Below are positions 27,092 through 35,691 of a stretch of DNA of 64,000 nt, in pieces. A program made the position numbers and the translations under genes. The stretch's first letter is position 1. Each line of letters opens with the position of its first letter. Location of the stretch: positions 1,432,001 through 1,496,000 of the forward strand of contig NZ_CP025536.1 of NCBI RefSeq assembly GCF_002953735.1, given 5' to 3'. The DNA is from Streptococcus pluranimalium (GTDB taxonomy: Bacteria; Bacillota; Bacilli; Lactobacillales; Streptococcaceae). Below the pieces are notes generated by a model. It was not told where the DNA came from, searched no databases, and saw nothing but the letters and a program-made list of their open reading frames with translations.

Positions 27092-27472
27092 TTATTTTAA
27101 GACTGCTGCTGCTAAGGCTTGTTGGATCTGGACAATATTTTTATCGCTCTTGAACTGTAAGATTTCTGCTGGTTCCATAGCAGACGATATCCAAATTTTT
27201 AATTCTGCATCTAAATCAAAATGACCAGATGTCTCAACGGTAAATCGAGAAATGGAACGATAAGGGATAGATTTGTAAGAGATTTTCTTTCCTGTCACCC
27301 CTTGTTTATCCACTAAAATCAACCGCTTTTCTGTAAATACTATCAAATCACGAATTAATGCGAATGCCAAGTCAACTTGTTCTCCTGGTACAAGCACATC
27401 TCGTAATTGCTCTTCAACTTTATTATTATCCTTTTGCGACGCATTTCCCAAAAGACCCGAAAATAATCCCAT
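27092..27472 (-). CDS. Bacterial PH-domain protein
   Basis: A 126-residue soluble protein beginning MGLFSGLLGNASQKD. From about residue 20 to the end it has the beta-strand pattern of bacterial pleckstrin-homology (bPH/YvbH-type) proteins: LVPGEQVDLAFALIRDLIVFT, RLILVDKQG, KISYKSIPYRSIS. Its function is unknown; such proteins are often linked to envelope or stress responses. The start is the ATG after GCGAGGAAAGCAG. A longer frame to 27571 runs through a terminator and is not used. Confidence 0.85.
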   Translation of the reverse strand: MGLFSGLLGNASQKDNNKVEEQLRDVLVPGEQVDLAFALIRDLIVFTEKRLILVDKQGVTGKKISYKSIPYRSISRFTVETSGHFDLDAELKIWISSAMEPAEILQFKSDKNIVQIQQALAAAVLK

Positions 27473-27546
27473 CTGCTTTCCTCGCTTTCTTCTTAATGAC
27501 ACTATTGTATCAAAAATAAAAAGAGCTTTCTGATTTTTACTGTCAA

Positions 27547-27569
27547 AAAAATACCTGGCAAAGCCAGGC
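27547..27569 (-). terminator. Terminator downstream of the esterase gene
   Basis: CCTGGC, AAA loop, GCCAGG; the minus strand continues TATTTTTTTG. It is the first strong stop about 185 bases past the esterase gene. Confidence 0.75.
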
Positions 27570-27752
27570 ATATGAAAAAGAAAAGTTATTTACGAGAATT
27601 CTAGTATAAACAAAGAATCTTAAATATATATTAAACACGAGATGAACTACCCTTATGCTACATTTCATCAAGTAATACCAAAAAATAGAAGAAAAATTAT
27701 CCTACCAAGAAATCCCTCACTAGAGTAGATAAGAGAACAAAGATTTCTCATC

Positions 27753-28781
27753 TTACAATAAGTTATTTTTGCTTTCCAACATACGATTAATGGTCTGACA
27801 AACTTGATTCATACCTTTTGTGGCACTTGGCCATAAACCTACCGAATTAACAAAAGGATGTACCGTATCTTCAAGTAAGGTAAAGTTATAATTTGAACCA
27901 AGCGCTTTGAGGCGTTCCCCAAATTGCATCCCTTCGTCACGCAAAACATCAAACCCCGCTGAAAAAATATGAGTTTGTGGTAACTGCTTGAGTAGCGTAT
28001 CATCAGCATATTTTGGACTAATCAGAGGATTCTTGACATCGTCGTCTGGGTTGACATAATGATTCTTGTACCAATGCATCTGATTTGCCGTTAAGAAATA
28101 ACCTTCTTTAAATTCTTGATAAGAATCTGTTGACATATCCGCAAGATCAATTACTGGTACCAACGGTACTAAACCTAAAGGTAATTTTTTCTGGTTCATA
28201 ATTCGATCTAAAGTAACCGTAAGGGTTAGATTTCCACCAGCTGAATCTCCCATTAGGATGATGTCATCCACCTCTATAGCATGATCAAGGAATGCGTCAA
28301 TAGTTTTGACTGCACTAGGAAATTGGTGTTCTGGCGCCAAAGGATAACCTAAACTAATGATCTCAGCACCTGTTTGTTGAGCCAAATAAGCACATGTGGA
28401 ATCATGCGAAGTAATCGATCCAAGAACCCATCCACCACCATGGATGAAAACAATTGTCCCTTTGTGACTTCCTTGATATCTGTAACGACGGATTGGAATC
28501 CCAGCTACATTTTCATCTTGTATGTCAATACCTCGTCGTGAGACAAAGTCAGCTAACTGACCTTCACGATCAATGGTTTTGCGTCCTTCTTCAAGTGACA
28601 TCGTAATAAAATCATGATTAGTTTTGTTGAGAATACTTAAGGAAAGAGCAACCGCAGGGTCTAAATGATCTCCTTTTTGGTTCACCACTGGTTTTACAGC
28701 AGCTCCCAAAACACGGGTTGGTATCTTTGAAATTAAATAAGCTCCCAATTTTAAAGGATTAAAAGGTGTTGGTTGGATCAT
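27753..28781 (-). CDS. Alpha/beta hydrolase (hormone-sensitive-lipase family esterase)
   Basis: A 342-residue carboxylesterase. The oxyanion motif is HGGGW near residue 115, the nucleophile elbow GDSAGGN near 180, then a catalytic Asp (AGFDVLRDEG) near 277 and His (TVHPFVN) near 310. These place it in the HSL/Aes family, hydrolysing short acyl esters; the natural substrate is unknown. The ribosome site is weak. No signal peptide is clear, so it is probably cytosolic. Confidence 0.9.
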   Translation of the reverse strand: MIQPTPFNPLKLGAYLISKIPTRVLGAAVKPVVNQKGDHLDPAVALSLSILNKTNHDFITMSLEEGRKTIDREGQLADFVSRRGIDIQDENVAGIPIRRYRYQGSHKGTIVFIHGGGWVLGSITSHDSTCAYLAQQTGAEIISLGYPLAPEHQFPSAVKTIDAFLDHAIEVDDIILMGDSAGGNLTLTVTLDRIMNQKKLPLGLVPLVPVIDLADMSTDSYQEFKEGYFLTANQMHWYKNHYVNPDDDVKNPLISPKYADDTLLKQLPQTHIFSAGFDVLRDEGMQFGERLKALGSNYNFTLLEDTVHPFVNSVGLWPSATKGMNQVCQTINRMLESKNNLL

Positions 28782-28887
28782 ATTTTGCTTTCTATTTGGG
28801 ATTAGCTTTGAAAATCTCTCCGTCCCATTTTAAGGTTTTTGTCTGCGAACCAATCTGATCGGAAAATTATTATTTTTCTTATCTTCC

Positions 28888-30432
28888 CTACATTTTTTCT
28901 TCTAACTTAACATCTGGATATTTGTCTGCGAACCAGCGAAGGGCAAAGTCGTTTTCAAAGAGGAAGACTGGTTGATCGTAACGATCTTTAGCTAAGATGT
29001 TTCGGCTTGAACTCATGCGTTCGTCAAGGTCTTCTGGCTTAATCCAACGTACGGTCTTTTTACCCATTGGTGTCATCACAACTTCTGCGTTATACTCGCC
29101 TTCCATGCGGTGTTTGAAAACTTCAAACTGAAGTTGACCGACGGCACCGAGCATATACTCACCTGTCTGATAGTTTTTATAAAGCTGAATCGCACCTTCT
29201 TGCACCAATTGCTCAATCCCTTTGTGGAAGGATTTTTGTTTCATGACATTTTTAGCAGCTACTTTCATGAAAATCTCTGGTGTAAAGGTTGGTAGTGGTT
29301 CAAATTCAAACTTGTTTTTACCAACTGTTAGGGTATCTCCAACTTGGTAAGTTCCCGTGTCATAAACCCCGATGATATCACCAGCAACAGCATTTTCGAC
29401 ATTTTCACGAGCTTCCGCCATAAACTGGGTCACGTTTGAAAGCTTAGCGCCTTTACCTGTGCGAGGGAGATTAACACCCATACCGCGTTCAAATTCACCC
29501 GAAACGATACGAACAAAAGCAATACGGTCACGGTGACGAGGGTCCATATTAGCTTGGATTTTAAAGACAAATCCAGAAAAGTCCTTATCTAGTGGATCAA
29601 TCATCCTGTCTTCAGTAGTCTTATGACCATGTGGTTCTGGCGCAAATTCTAAGAAGGTATCAAGGAAGGTCTGTACACCAAAATTGGTAAGAGCTGAGCC
29701 AAAGAAGACCGGTGTTAAATCACCTTCCAAGATAGCTTCTTGTGAAAAATCATTACCTGCTTCACTTAAAAGCTCAATATCTTCTTTAGCTTGTTCATAG
29801 AAGGGATTGTTGGCAAAAAGCGTGTCACCATCAGCGATTTCCGCAAAGCGTTCATCCCCTTTATAAAGTTCTAGACGCTGGTTATGAATGTCATAGAGCC
29901 CTTCAAAAGCACGTCCCATACCAATTGGCCAGTTCATAGGATAAGAAGCAATTCCTAGAACTTCTTCTAATTCTTCCAAAAGATCTAGTGGTTCACGGCC
30001 ATCACGGTCCAATTTATTGATAAAGGTAAAGACCGGAATATTACGGTATTTGACAACTTCAAAGAGTTTTTTCGTTTGCGCCTCGATACCCTTAGCAGAG
30101 TCCACGACCATGACAGCAGCATCCACAGCCATAAGGGTACGGTAGGTATCTTCTGAGAAATCCTCGTGACCTGGGGTATCCAAAATATTGACGCGTTTGC
30201 CAGCGTAGTCAAATTGCATGACAGATGATGTTACCGAAATACCACGTTGTTTCTCAATATCCATCCAGTCAGATTTGGCAAAATTTCCTGTTTTCTTCCC
30301 TTTGACAGTACCAGCTTCACGAAGCTCACCACCAAAATAGAGTAATTGTTCTGTAATCGTCGTTTTACCTGCATCCGGGTGAGAGATGATGGCAAAGGTA
30401 CGACGGCGTTTGATTTCGTCTTGAATTGACAT
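28888..30432 (-). CDS. prfC: Peptide chain release factor 3
   Basis: A 514-residue translational GTPase, the normal RF3 length. G1 is SHPDAGKTT at about 18-26, G2/switch I includes RGISVTSS, G3 is DTPGHEDF near 84, and G4 is NKLD near 139. Domains 2 and 3 follow. RF3 removes RF1/RF2 from the ribosome after termination. Single gene, separated from the upstream membrane-protein gene by a terminator. Confidence 0.97.
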   Translation of the reverse strand: MSIQDEIKRRRTFAIISHPDAGKTTITEQLLYFGGELREAGTVKGKKTGNFAKSDWMDIEKQRGISVTSSVMQFDYAGKRVNILDTPGHEDFSEDTYRTLMAVDAAVMVVDSAKGIEAQTKKLFEVVKYRNIPVFTFINKLDRDGREPLDLLEELEEVLGIASYPMNWPIGMGRAFEGLYDIHNQRLELYKGDERFAEIADGDTLFANNPFYEQAKEDIELLSEAGNDFSQEAILEGDLTPVFFGSALTNFGVQTFLDTFLEFAPEPHGHKTTEDRMIDPLDKDFSGFVFKIQANMDPRHRDRIAFVRIVSGEFERGMGVNLPRTGKGAKLSNVTQFMAEARENVENAVAGDIIGVYDTGTYQVGDTLTVGKNKFEFEPLPTFTPEIFMKVAAKNVMKQKSFHKGIEQLVQEGAIQLYKNYQTGEYMLGAVGQLQFEVFKHRMEGEYNAEVVMTPMGKKTVRWIKPEDLDERMSSSRNILAKDRYDQPVFLFENDFALRWFADKYPDVKLEEKM

Positions 30433-30509
30433 AGTTATCCTTTTCTAGTCAGTTAAATTGATTGATTTAGATGAGTTATAGCATTAATTTTTGCTTTGAC
30501 TGCAACATA

Positions 30510-30538
30510 AAAAGAGCTGCATCGGTGGCAACTCTTTT
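30510..30538 (-). terminator. Terminator after the murF / TIGR02206 pair
   Basis: AAAAGAGCTGC (30510-30520) and GCAACTCTTTT (30528-30538) pair with one mismatch; the minus strand continues TTATG. Confidence 0.75.
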
Positions 30539-30568
30539 ATTATAGCTAAATCAAGTCTGTCTAGCAAG

Positions 30569-31255
30569 TCAAACTCTCACTGCCAAACGTTCCACTTCCC
30601 TTGACATAAGTGCTTGAACCAGTGTTATTAATATAGCGATGACTAGACTAACAACTAAGAAGTTCACCATGCCATTTTGACTTGCCAAAACTGGTGTTTC
30701 TCGTAAAAAGCCATAATTGGCTTGCAAAACCAGGTCAGCAAGACCAATCACCATATTCATAGCAAATGTTATTTGAAGAATGTTTTTAAAAGAAAGCTGG
30801 GTAGTAGAGTTGTTCTGATAGAGATAAATCAAAGCGTTGATTAGCAAGGCCATGTGTCCAAATACATAAGACAAGATGGTCAGGTGAGGAAATGGATAGG
30901 GATCAAAAACAGGATAAGAAAGAGCACAGATAGCACCTACAATTCCCAGATAAGCAAAATAAGCCTTTAACTTCCCCTTGGGTAGAAAGAGAATGGCTAG
31001 GGTCGCAATGCGGCAATGGTAAAAAGGAAGAGCTTCTGTGATATCAAAGTGAGCTAAGAGATACCAAGAATACAAGGCAATAATCTGACAATACTGCACT
31101 CTCTTCCAAAATGTTTGGTAAGCAGGCATCTTATAACAAATCCGTGTCATACCAATAGAAAGAAGGATTAAACTCATAAGAAAACTGTAAACAACCGGTG
31201 TTACTCTCGGAGCATGACTAGCTGTTCCTGTTATGATTGACATAATGTTGAACAT
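30569..31255 (-). CDS. TIGR02206 / YwaF-type membrane protein
   Basis: A 228-residue protein with seven hydrophobic segments. The conserved His/Cys region ALPFYHCRIATLA lies near residue 75, and GLADLVLQANYGFLRE near 180 matches the YwaF/TP0381 family. Function is not known. It begins six bases after murF, so it is probably co-transcribed with murF, but I see no functional link. Confidence 0.8.
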   Translation of the reverse strand: MFNIMSIITGTASHAPRVTPVVYSFLMSLILLSIGMTRICYKMPAYQTFWKRVQYCQIIALYSWYLLAHFDITEALPFYHCRIATLAILFLPKGKLKAYFAYLGIVGAICALSYPVFDPYPFPHLTILSYVFGHMALLINALIYLYQNNSTTQLSFKNILQITFAMNMVIGLADLVLQANYGFLRETPVLASQNGMVNFLVVSLVIAILITLVQALMSREVERLAVRV

Positions 31256-31261
31256 AGGTAC

Positions 31262-32632
31262 CTACTTAGCATTTTCTAGACTTGCTACAATATCAGCCAA
31301 CTTCATAGAGTTACTACCTTTTAGTAAAATTTGGTCATTAGGCTCTAGCATTTCTTGAATCTTTGCTAAAAGATGGCTAAATTGATCCTCTGTATCCGTC
31401 TTTTGATAATAGTAAACATGTCCTATCGGAAACATTTGACTAGCCAGTTGAGCTAAATCTGCAATATCTTGACCGTAGAATAAGACCGTATCAATATACT
31501 CAGGAGACAAACTCATAATCATTTCATTGTGAAGTTGGACAGATTGTTCTCCCAATTCTTTCATATCAGCAAGTACAGCAATTTTCTTACCCCCTTCATT
31601 TCTAGGGATACTTGAAAAGGTTTCTAAAATTAGCTTCATAGCAGTTGGATTGGCATTGTAAACATCTGATAGGATATCGGCACCGTTGGCAGCTTTTTTC
31701 CACTCGGTACGATTCTTCGTTAGTTCTAAATCTCTAAAAGCTTGATAAATATCTTGATCAGATACCATCAATAACTTAGCCACATAGGCTGCTACCATAG
31801 CATTTGTCGCATTGTATTTTCCTGTAACAGGAAGAAATACGGACTCTTCTAAAAAGTTTGTCTTAAAGGTTAGGGATTCTTTAGCTTCTTCTAATTCCGT
31901 GATATAGATATCTTCATCCGCTCCAAATCGAATGGTCGTTTGATTTTGTTGTAAATAGGGGTTAATAATCGGATCAGCTGGAGCGATCAAGATACCATCG
32001 CTATCCATGCCATCCGTAATCTGCATTTTACCTTCCGCAATCTTGTCACGACTACCAAAGAATTCTAAGTGAGCTTCCGCTACCAGTGTCACAACGCCAA
32101 TATGTGGCTTGGCAATGTCTGATAGTAGTTTAATGTCACCTAGATGATCCTGTCCCATTTCCAAGACCAGCTTTTCGGTATTGTCTGGCATGTGTAAGAC
32201 TGTATAGGGCAAGCCAATCTCATTATTGTAATTGCCTTGTGTTTTGTAAGTATTGTATGTTGTTGACAAGAGCTGAGCAATCATATCTTTAGTCGTTGTT
32301 TTCCCATTTGATCCTGTTACAGCAATAACATCAACACGACTACGCTCAATATAATAACTGGCGAGGGTTTGAAAAGCTGTCAAACAGTCATCAACTAAGA
32401 GATAAGGATGACCTTCAATTTCTTTCTCAGAAAAAGTGGCTAAAGCACCATTCTCAAAAGCTATCTCAATAAAATCATGCCCATCACGCGCTCCTCTCAG
32501 AGGGAGGAAGATATCGCCATCAGTAATTTTTCGCGAATCAAACTCAATCTGACTCAGGTCAACATCTTCAAATGCTGTGATATCATTTTTAGCGCCAACA
32601 ACTTTGGCGACCTCATGTAATCGCAATCTCAT
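31262..32632 (-). CDS. murF: UDP-MurNAc-tripeptide--D-Ala-D-Ala ligase
   Basis: A 456-residue Mur ligase. The P-loop is VTGSNGKTTTKD near residue 90, followed by the family NNEIGLP sequence and a C-terminal domain with DVYNANPTAMK. It adds D-Ala-D-Ala to the peptidoglycan precursor, the step after Ddl, whose gene lies 1 kb away on the same strand across folT. The start is the ATG giving MRLRLHEVAKVV, preceded by AAGGATTG; a 22-codon extension upstream has no family match. Confidence 0.96.
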   Translation of the reverse strand: MRLRLHEVAKVVGAKNDITAFEDVDLSQIEFDSRKITDGDIFLPLRGARDGHDFIEIAFENGALATFSEKEIEGHPYLLVDDCLTAFQTLASYYIERSRVDVIAVTGSNGKTTTKDMIAQLLSTTYNTYKTQGNYNNEIGLPYTVLHMPDNTEKLVLEMGQDHLGDIKLLSDIAKPHIGVVTLVAEAHLEFFGSRDKIAEGKMQITDGMDSDGILIAPADPIINPYLQQNQTTIRFGADEDIYITELEEAKESLTFKTNFLEESVFLPVTGKYNATNAMVAAYVAKLLMVSDQDIYQAFRDLELTKNRTEWKKAANGADILSDVYNANPTAMKLILETFSSIPRNEGGKKIAVLADMKELGEQSVQLHNEMIMSLSPEYIDTVLFYGQDIADLAQLASQMFPIGHVYYYQKTDTEDQFSHLLAKIQEMLEPNDQILLKGSNSMKLADIVASLENAK

Positions 32633-32747
32633 CTTACAATCCTTCTTCTTGTTCAATAATGTTTCCATTATATCATATTTTTCCCAAAGCTCTTTCAATG
32701 AGAAGAAAGACTTCTTATCTAACTGATTTCATAAAGGCTATGATGTC

Positions 32748-32775
32748 TTGCTATTTTCAAGACTTATGTTATGAT
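32748..32775 (+). promoter_or_regulatory. Promoter of folT
   Basis: TTGCTA, 16-base spacer, TATGAT. It lies just upstream of the riboswitch, with transcription expected from about 32782. Confidence 0.7.
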
Positions 32776-32797
32776 AGATAAGATTGTTCTTTCAATC

Positions 32798-32888
32798 AAC
32801 AGAGTAAATGATTTGCGTTAAGTGTATGTGAATGGGATGTTGTCACATAACGAAACGAAACGTGCGATAAATCATTGCATCCGCTGTT
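32798..32888 (+). promoter_or_regulatory. Tetrahydrofolate (folT-type) riboswitch aptamer
   Basis: The 91-base leader matches the THF riboswitch pattern of streptococcal folT genes. Closing stem P1 is AACAG (32798-32802) with CTGTT (32884-32888). Conserved core elements are GATTTGCGTTAAGTG, GAATGGGATG, a TGTG/CACA hairpin and the 3' CATTGCATCCGC strand. It precedes a FolT-type gene by 79 bases. Basis: direct motif match to the published folT motif as I know it. Confidence 0.92.
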
Positions 32889-32937
32889 AGTTATATCTAA
32901 GTTCCTCCTAAAAGAGGACTAGATAGATCTTAACAGC
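32883..32937 (+). promoter_or_regulatory. Antiterminator hairpin of the folT riboswitch
   Basis: GCTGTTA (32883-32889) can pair with TAACAGC (32931-32937), enclosing a further ATCTA/TAGAT and GTTCCTC/GAGGACT stem. The outer stem uses the 3' strand of P1 and the 5' arm of the terminator, so it is exclusive with both. This gives an OFF switch: THF closes P1 and frees the terminator. Confidence 0.75.
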
Positions 32938-32963
32938 TCCACTATTTTTTAAGGAGCTTTTTT
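32935..32963 (+). terminator. Regulated terminator overlapping the folT ribosome site
   Basis: AGCTCC (32935-32940) pairs with GGAGCT (32953-32958), followed by TTTTTT. The right arm includes the AAGGAG ribosome site, so the same hairpin could block both elongation and initiation. Confidence 0.8.
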
Positions 32964-32966
32964 ATT

Positions 32967-33533
32967 ATGAAAACGTTATTTGCTTTTCCAAAACTAAGCG
33001 TACGCCGTTTAGCAACCATCGGGATATTACTAGCACTTAGTTATCTGATTGGTCGATTTTCCATCACCATTATCCCCAAACAATTGGTGCTTAGTTTCAC
33101 TTTTATTCTCGAAAGCATTATCGGTAGTATTTCTGGACCACTACTCGCTTTTTTGACCTTGGGTATTTTTGATGTTATCGATACTCTTTTCTCTGAGAAA
33201 GCTGGCATGTTCCTCATCGGTTGGACGATTATGGAAGCTATCCTGGGCTTCATCTACGGAGCATTCTTCTATGGGAAATCATTTTCTTGGTCGTCTAAGA
33301 AAGACTGGCTTTATGTGTCTCTAGCCATGACAGTCATTACTATCCTCGGAAGTTTTATCATGACACCTTGGTTGATCCAACACTATTATCATGTCCCTAT
33401 TTTGGCACAATTCATCGCAGGACGTTGGATTAAGATCTTTGAGATTCCGATTCGTATTGTAGTAACGATGACTGTCTTATCTCAATTAACGCGTATTCCA
33501 GAATACCGCAAACTCTTAAACCCCAAAAATTAA
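32967..33533 (+). CDS. folT: ECF transporter S component for folate
   Basis: A 188-residue membrane protein with six hydrophobic helices and the folate-family S-component features (VRRLATIGILLALSYLIGRF near residue 10; GRWIKIFEIPIRI near 150). S components bind a vitamin and dock on the shared EcfT/EcfA module encoded elsewhere. Folate specificity is supported by the THF riboswitch directly upstream. It is divergent from murF. Confidence 0.9.
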   Translation: MKTLFAFPKLSVRRLATIGILLALSYLIGRFSITIIPKQLVLSFTFILESIIGSISGPLLAFLTLGIFDVIDTLFSEKAGMFLIGWTIMEAILGFIYGAFFYGKSFSWSSKKDWLYVSLAMTVITILGSFIMTPWLIQHYYHVPILAQFIAGRWIKIFEIPIRIVVTMTVLSQLTRIPEYRKLLNPKN

Positions 33534-33538
33534 GTCTC

Positions 33539-33604
33539 GATCAGCGCCTCATCCTACGCTGATCTTATCAAACAAAAAAGTTTCCGATTGGAAACTTTTT
33601 TGTT
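33539..33604. terminator. Paired hairpins between folT and ddl
   Basis: GATCAGCG/CGCTGATC (33539-33564) is followed by a near-perfect bidirectional terminator: AACAAAAAAGTTTCC (33571-33585) with its complement (33590-33604). The second overlaps the ddl stop codon and should end both convergent transcripts. Confidence 0.85.
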
Positions 33605-34649
33605 ATTGCAAATGACTTTCACGCTTGTCATGCATCTCTTGTGCTAAACTGACCAACTCTTCAATCAGGTCAGCATAAGCTAGTCCCATATTTTCCCACA
33701 ACAATGGGTACATTGACCACTGGGTAAAACCAGGCATAGTATTCAATTCATTCAAGAAGATTTCACCAGATTCTGTATAAAAGAAATCACAACGTGATAG
33801 ACCACAACCACCAAGTGCTTTAAAGGCTTTTTCAGCATAGCTACGCATTTGTGTCATGACATCGGCTGGAATAGCAGCTGGAATAGCCATGGTAATCTTG
33901 TTATCAATGTATTTAGCCTTGTAATCATAAAAAGCAACATCTTTAACTACTTCACCAGCTTCCGTCGTTTTAACTTCTGTATTTCCTAAAATACCAACTT
34001 CAATCTCACGGGCATTAACCCCTTGTTCGATCAAAATACGACTATCAAACTTAAGAGCTTCAGCAATGGCTTCACGAAGTCCTGCTTCATCTTCTGCTTT
34101 GGAAATCCCCACAGATGATCCCATATTAGCTGGTTTCACAAAGATAGGGAAACTTAAAGTTGCCAAGCTATCTGAGATAGCCGCTTCCAAATCATCGCCT
34201 TCAATGTAAACTGTGTAAGCAACTTGGGGAACTCCTGTAGATTCAAGAATCTGTTTGGTAGTGATTTTATCCATGGCCACACTTGATGACAAAACATTTG
34301 TTCCAACATAAGGCATTCCTAAAACTTCTAAGAAGCCTTGCATAGAGCCATCTTCCCCCATTGGACCATGAAGCACTGGGAAAACAACCGCATTTTCTTC
34401 ATAAATGTCCGACGGCTTGATTTTTTGTTCCAACTTGATGGTCTGGTTGGTCATCAAACTTTCAGTCTCGTCAGGCTGACTGGTAAATTCCTGAGTTTTT
34501 ATAAAGTCACCTTTTTGAGAAATGAAATAGGTCTTTACTTGGAATTTATCATAATTAACAGCTCGCATAACACTTTGAGCAGACAAGACGGAAACTTCAC
34601 GTTCAGCCGAACGACCACCATAGAGCAATACTAATGTTTGTTTAGCCAT
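33603..34649 (-). CDS. ddl: D-alanine--D-alanine ligase
   Basis: A 348-residue ATP-grasp ligase. The start [16 protein letters not shown] matches the family signature 1, and the C-terminal [11 protein letters not shown] motif binds Mg2+ and the second D-Ala. [13 protein letters not shown] lies in the N-terminal domain. The active-site loop residue in the SMYPLLW region is Tyr, consistent with a D-Ala rather than D-Lac ligase, i.e. no vancomycin-resistance signature. It has its own promoter and a leader hairpin. Confidence 0.96.
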   Translation of the reverse strand: MAKQTLVLLYGGRSAEREVSVLSAQSVMRAVNYDKFQVKTYFISQKGDFIKTQEFTSQPDETESLMTNQTIKLEQKIKPSDIYEENAVVFPVLHGPMGEDGSMQGFLEVLGMPYVGTNVLSSSVAMDKITTKQILESTGVPQVAYTVYIEGDDLEAAISDSLATLSFPIFVKPANMGSSVGISKAEDEAGLREAIAEALKFDSRILIEQGVNAREIEVGILGNTEVKTTEAGEVVKDVAFYDYKAKYIDNKITMAIPAAIPADVMTQMRSYAEKAFKALGGCGLSRCDFFYTESGEIFLNELNTMPGFTQWSMYPLLWENMGLAYADLIEELVSLAQEMHDKRESHLQ

Positions 34650-34678
34650 AACAACTCTTTTCTATCATTATTTTTTAT

Positions 34679-34712
34679 AGTATTTTCGGCAAAATCCTAA
34701 AATGCCGATACT
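34679..34712 (-). other. Hairpin in the ddl leader
   Basis: AGTATTTTCGGCA (34679-34691) and TGCCGATACT (34703-34712) form a stem with a small bulge, between the promoter and the ddl start. A short T/A-rich tail follows on the minus strand. It could be an attenuator or only a stabilising leader structure. Confidence 0.45.
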
Positions 34713-34773
34713 GGTTGAACTGACGTTCCTTATTGTATAGCCCTTTGACTATAGTAAGGTCTCAATCCTTTTT

Positions 34774-34801
34774 ATCATATCATAATTCCAATAAAAGACA
34801 A
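34774..34801 (-). promoter_or_regulatory. Promoter of ddl
   Basis: On the minus strand, TTGTCT (34796-34801), 16-base spacer, TATGAT (34774-34779). It gives a leader of about 120 bases. Confidence 0.7.
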
Positions 34802-34926
34802 AGCCTAGTCAAAGAATTCTGACCGATTTTGAAAAAAAGTTAATTCTCAAAGCCAGTGGTTTTAATGTGACCAAAAATCACAATCACAAGCTACCTTACC
34901 CTTGCTCTTATCAAGACTTATGAAAA

Positions 34927-34957
34927 AACGGAACTTAGTCTGAGACTAAATTCTGTT
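34927..34957 (-). terminator. Second terminator-like hairpin after recR
   Basis: On the minus strand AACAGAATTTAGTCT pairs with AGACTAAGTTCCGTT (three mismatches), followed by TTTTTC. Confidence 0.65.
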
Positions 34958-35040
34958 GAGTTTCCTAGATTTCTCAGAGTAAATTCCAGTTTGGTGGGAG
35001 CTAGAACTTACTTTGAAAATTTAGCGATTTTGCAAAAGAA

Positions 35041-35067
35041 AAGAGCCTAGATATGATTTAGACTCTT
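35041..35067 (-). terminator. Terminator after recR
   Basis: AAGAGCCTA (35041-35049) and TAGACTCTT (35059-35067) pair with one mismatch, with TTCTTTT following on the minus strand. Confidence 0.65.
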
Positions 35068-35073
35068 CTCCTT

Positions 35074-35670
35074 TTATAGTTCTGTCCGATTTTCAATAGC
35101 CCGTAACAAGGTAACTTCGTCAGCGTATTCAATATCTGAACCAACTGCTAAACCACGAGCCAGACGAGTAACTTTGATACCTGCTGGTTTTAGGACCCGA
35201 GAAATATACATAGAGGTTGCTTCCCCATCAGCCGTCGCATTGGTCGCAATAATAACTTCATTGATGGCACCATCCATCAAACGCGTAATGAGTGTCTTTA
35301 AATTAATATCATCAGGACTCACACCATTCATTGGCGAAATCAGTCCGTGTAAGACATGATAGAGCCCATGATATTCTTGGATTTTTTCCATTGCCGATAC
35401 ATCTTTTGATTCTTCGACAACGAGAAGCACTGACTGGTCACGACTCTCATCGGTACAAATGTTACAAGGATCATCATCTGTCAAATTACCACAGACAGAA
35501 CAATAAGTTAATTCACGTTTAGCCGCTAACAAGTTTTTAGCAAATTCATTAACATCTTCATCAGACATCCCAATCGTGTAGAAAGCTAGACGAGTTGCTG
35601 TTTTAATACCAATACCGGGTAATTTTGAAAAACTATCAATTAATTTAGCTATTGGTGTTGGGTATAACAC
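35074..35670 (-). CDS. recR: Recombination mediator RecR
   Basis: A 198-residue RecR of normal length. N-terminal helix-hairpin-helix ([15 protein letters not shown]), a four-Cys zinc motif ([16 protein letters not shown]) at about 56-75, and a Toprim domain ([10 protein letters not shown]...) follow. With RecO it loads RecA on single-stranded gaps. I use the GTG giving [12 protein letters not shown], placed after GGAGGAG; this gives the usual streptococcal length. It lies 21 bases after pbp2b. Confidence 0.96.
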   Translation of the reverse strand: MLYPTPIAKLIDSFSKLPGIGIKTATRLAFYTIGMSDEDVNEFAKNLLAAKRELTYCSVCGNLTDDDPCNICTDESRDQSVLLVVEESKDVSAMEKIQEYHGLYHVLHGLISPMNGVSPDDINLKTLITRLMDGAINEVIIATNATADGEATSMYISRVLKPAGIKVTRLARGLAVGSDIEYADEVTLLRAIENRTEL

Positions 35671-35691
35671 GTTGTTCTCCTCCAAGAAATA

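Larger units (their letters stand above)
34650..35073. other. Spacer between recR and ddl
   Basis: A 424-bp region with two minus-strand terminator-like hairpins after recR (35041-35067 and 34927-34957), the ddl promoter and its leader hairpin. No open reading frame or known RNA was recognised. The stretch between the two recR-side hairpins could be a short stable RNA, but I see no promoter for one. Confidence 0.55.
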
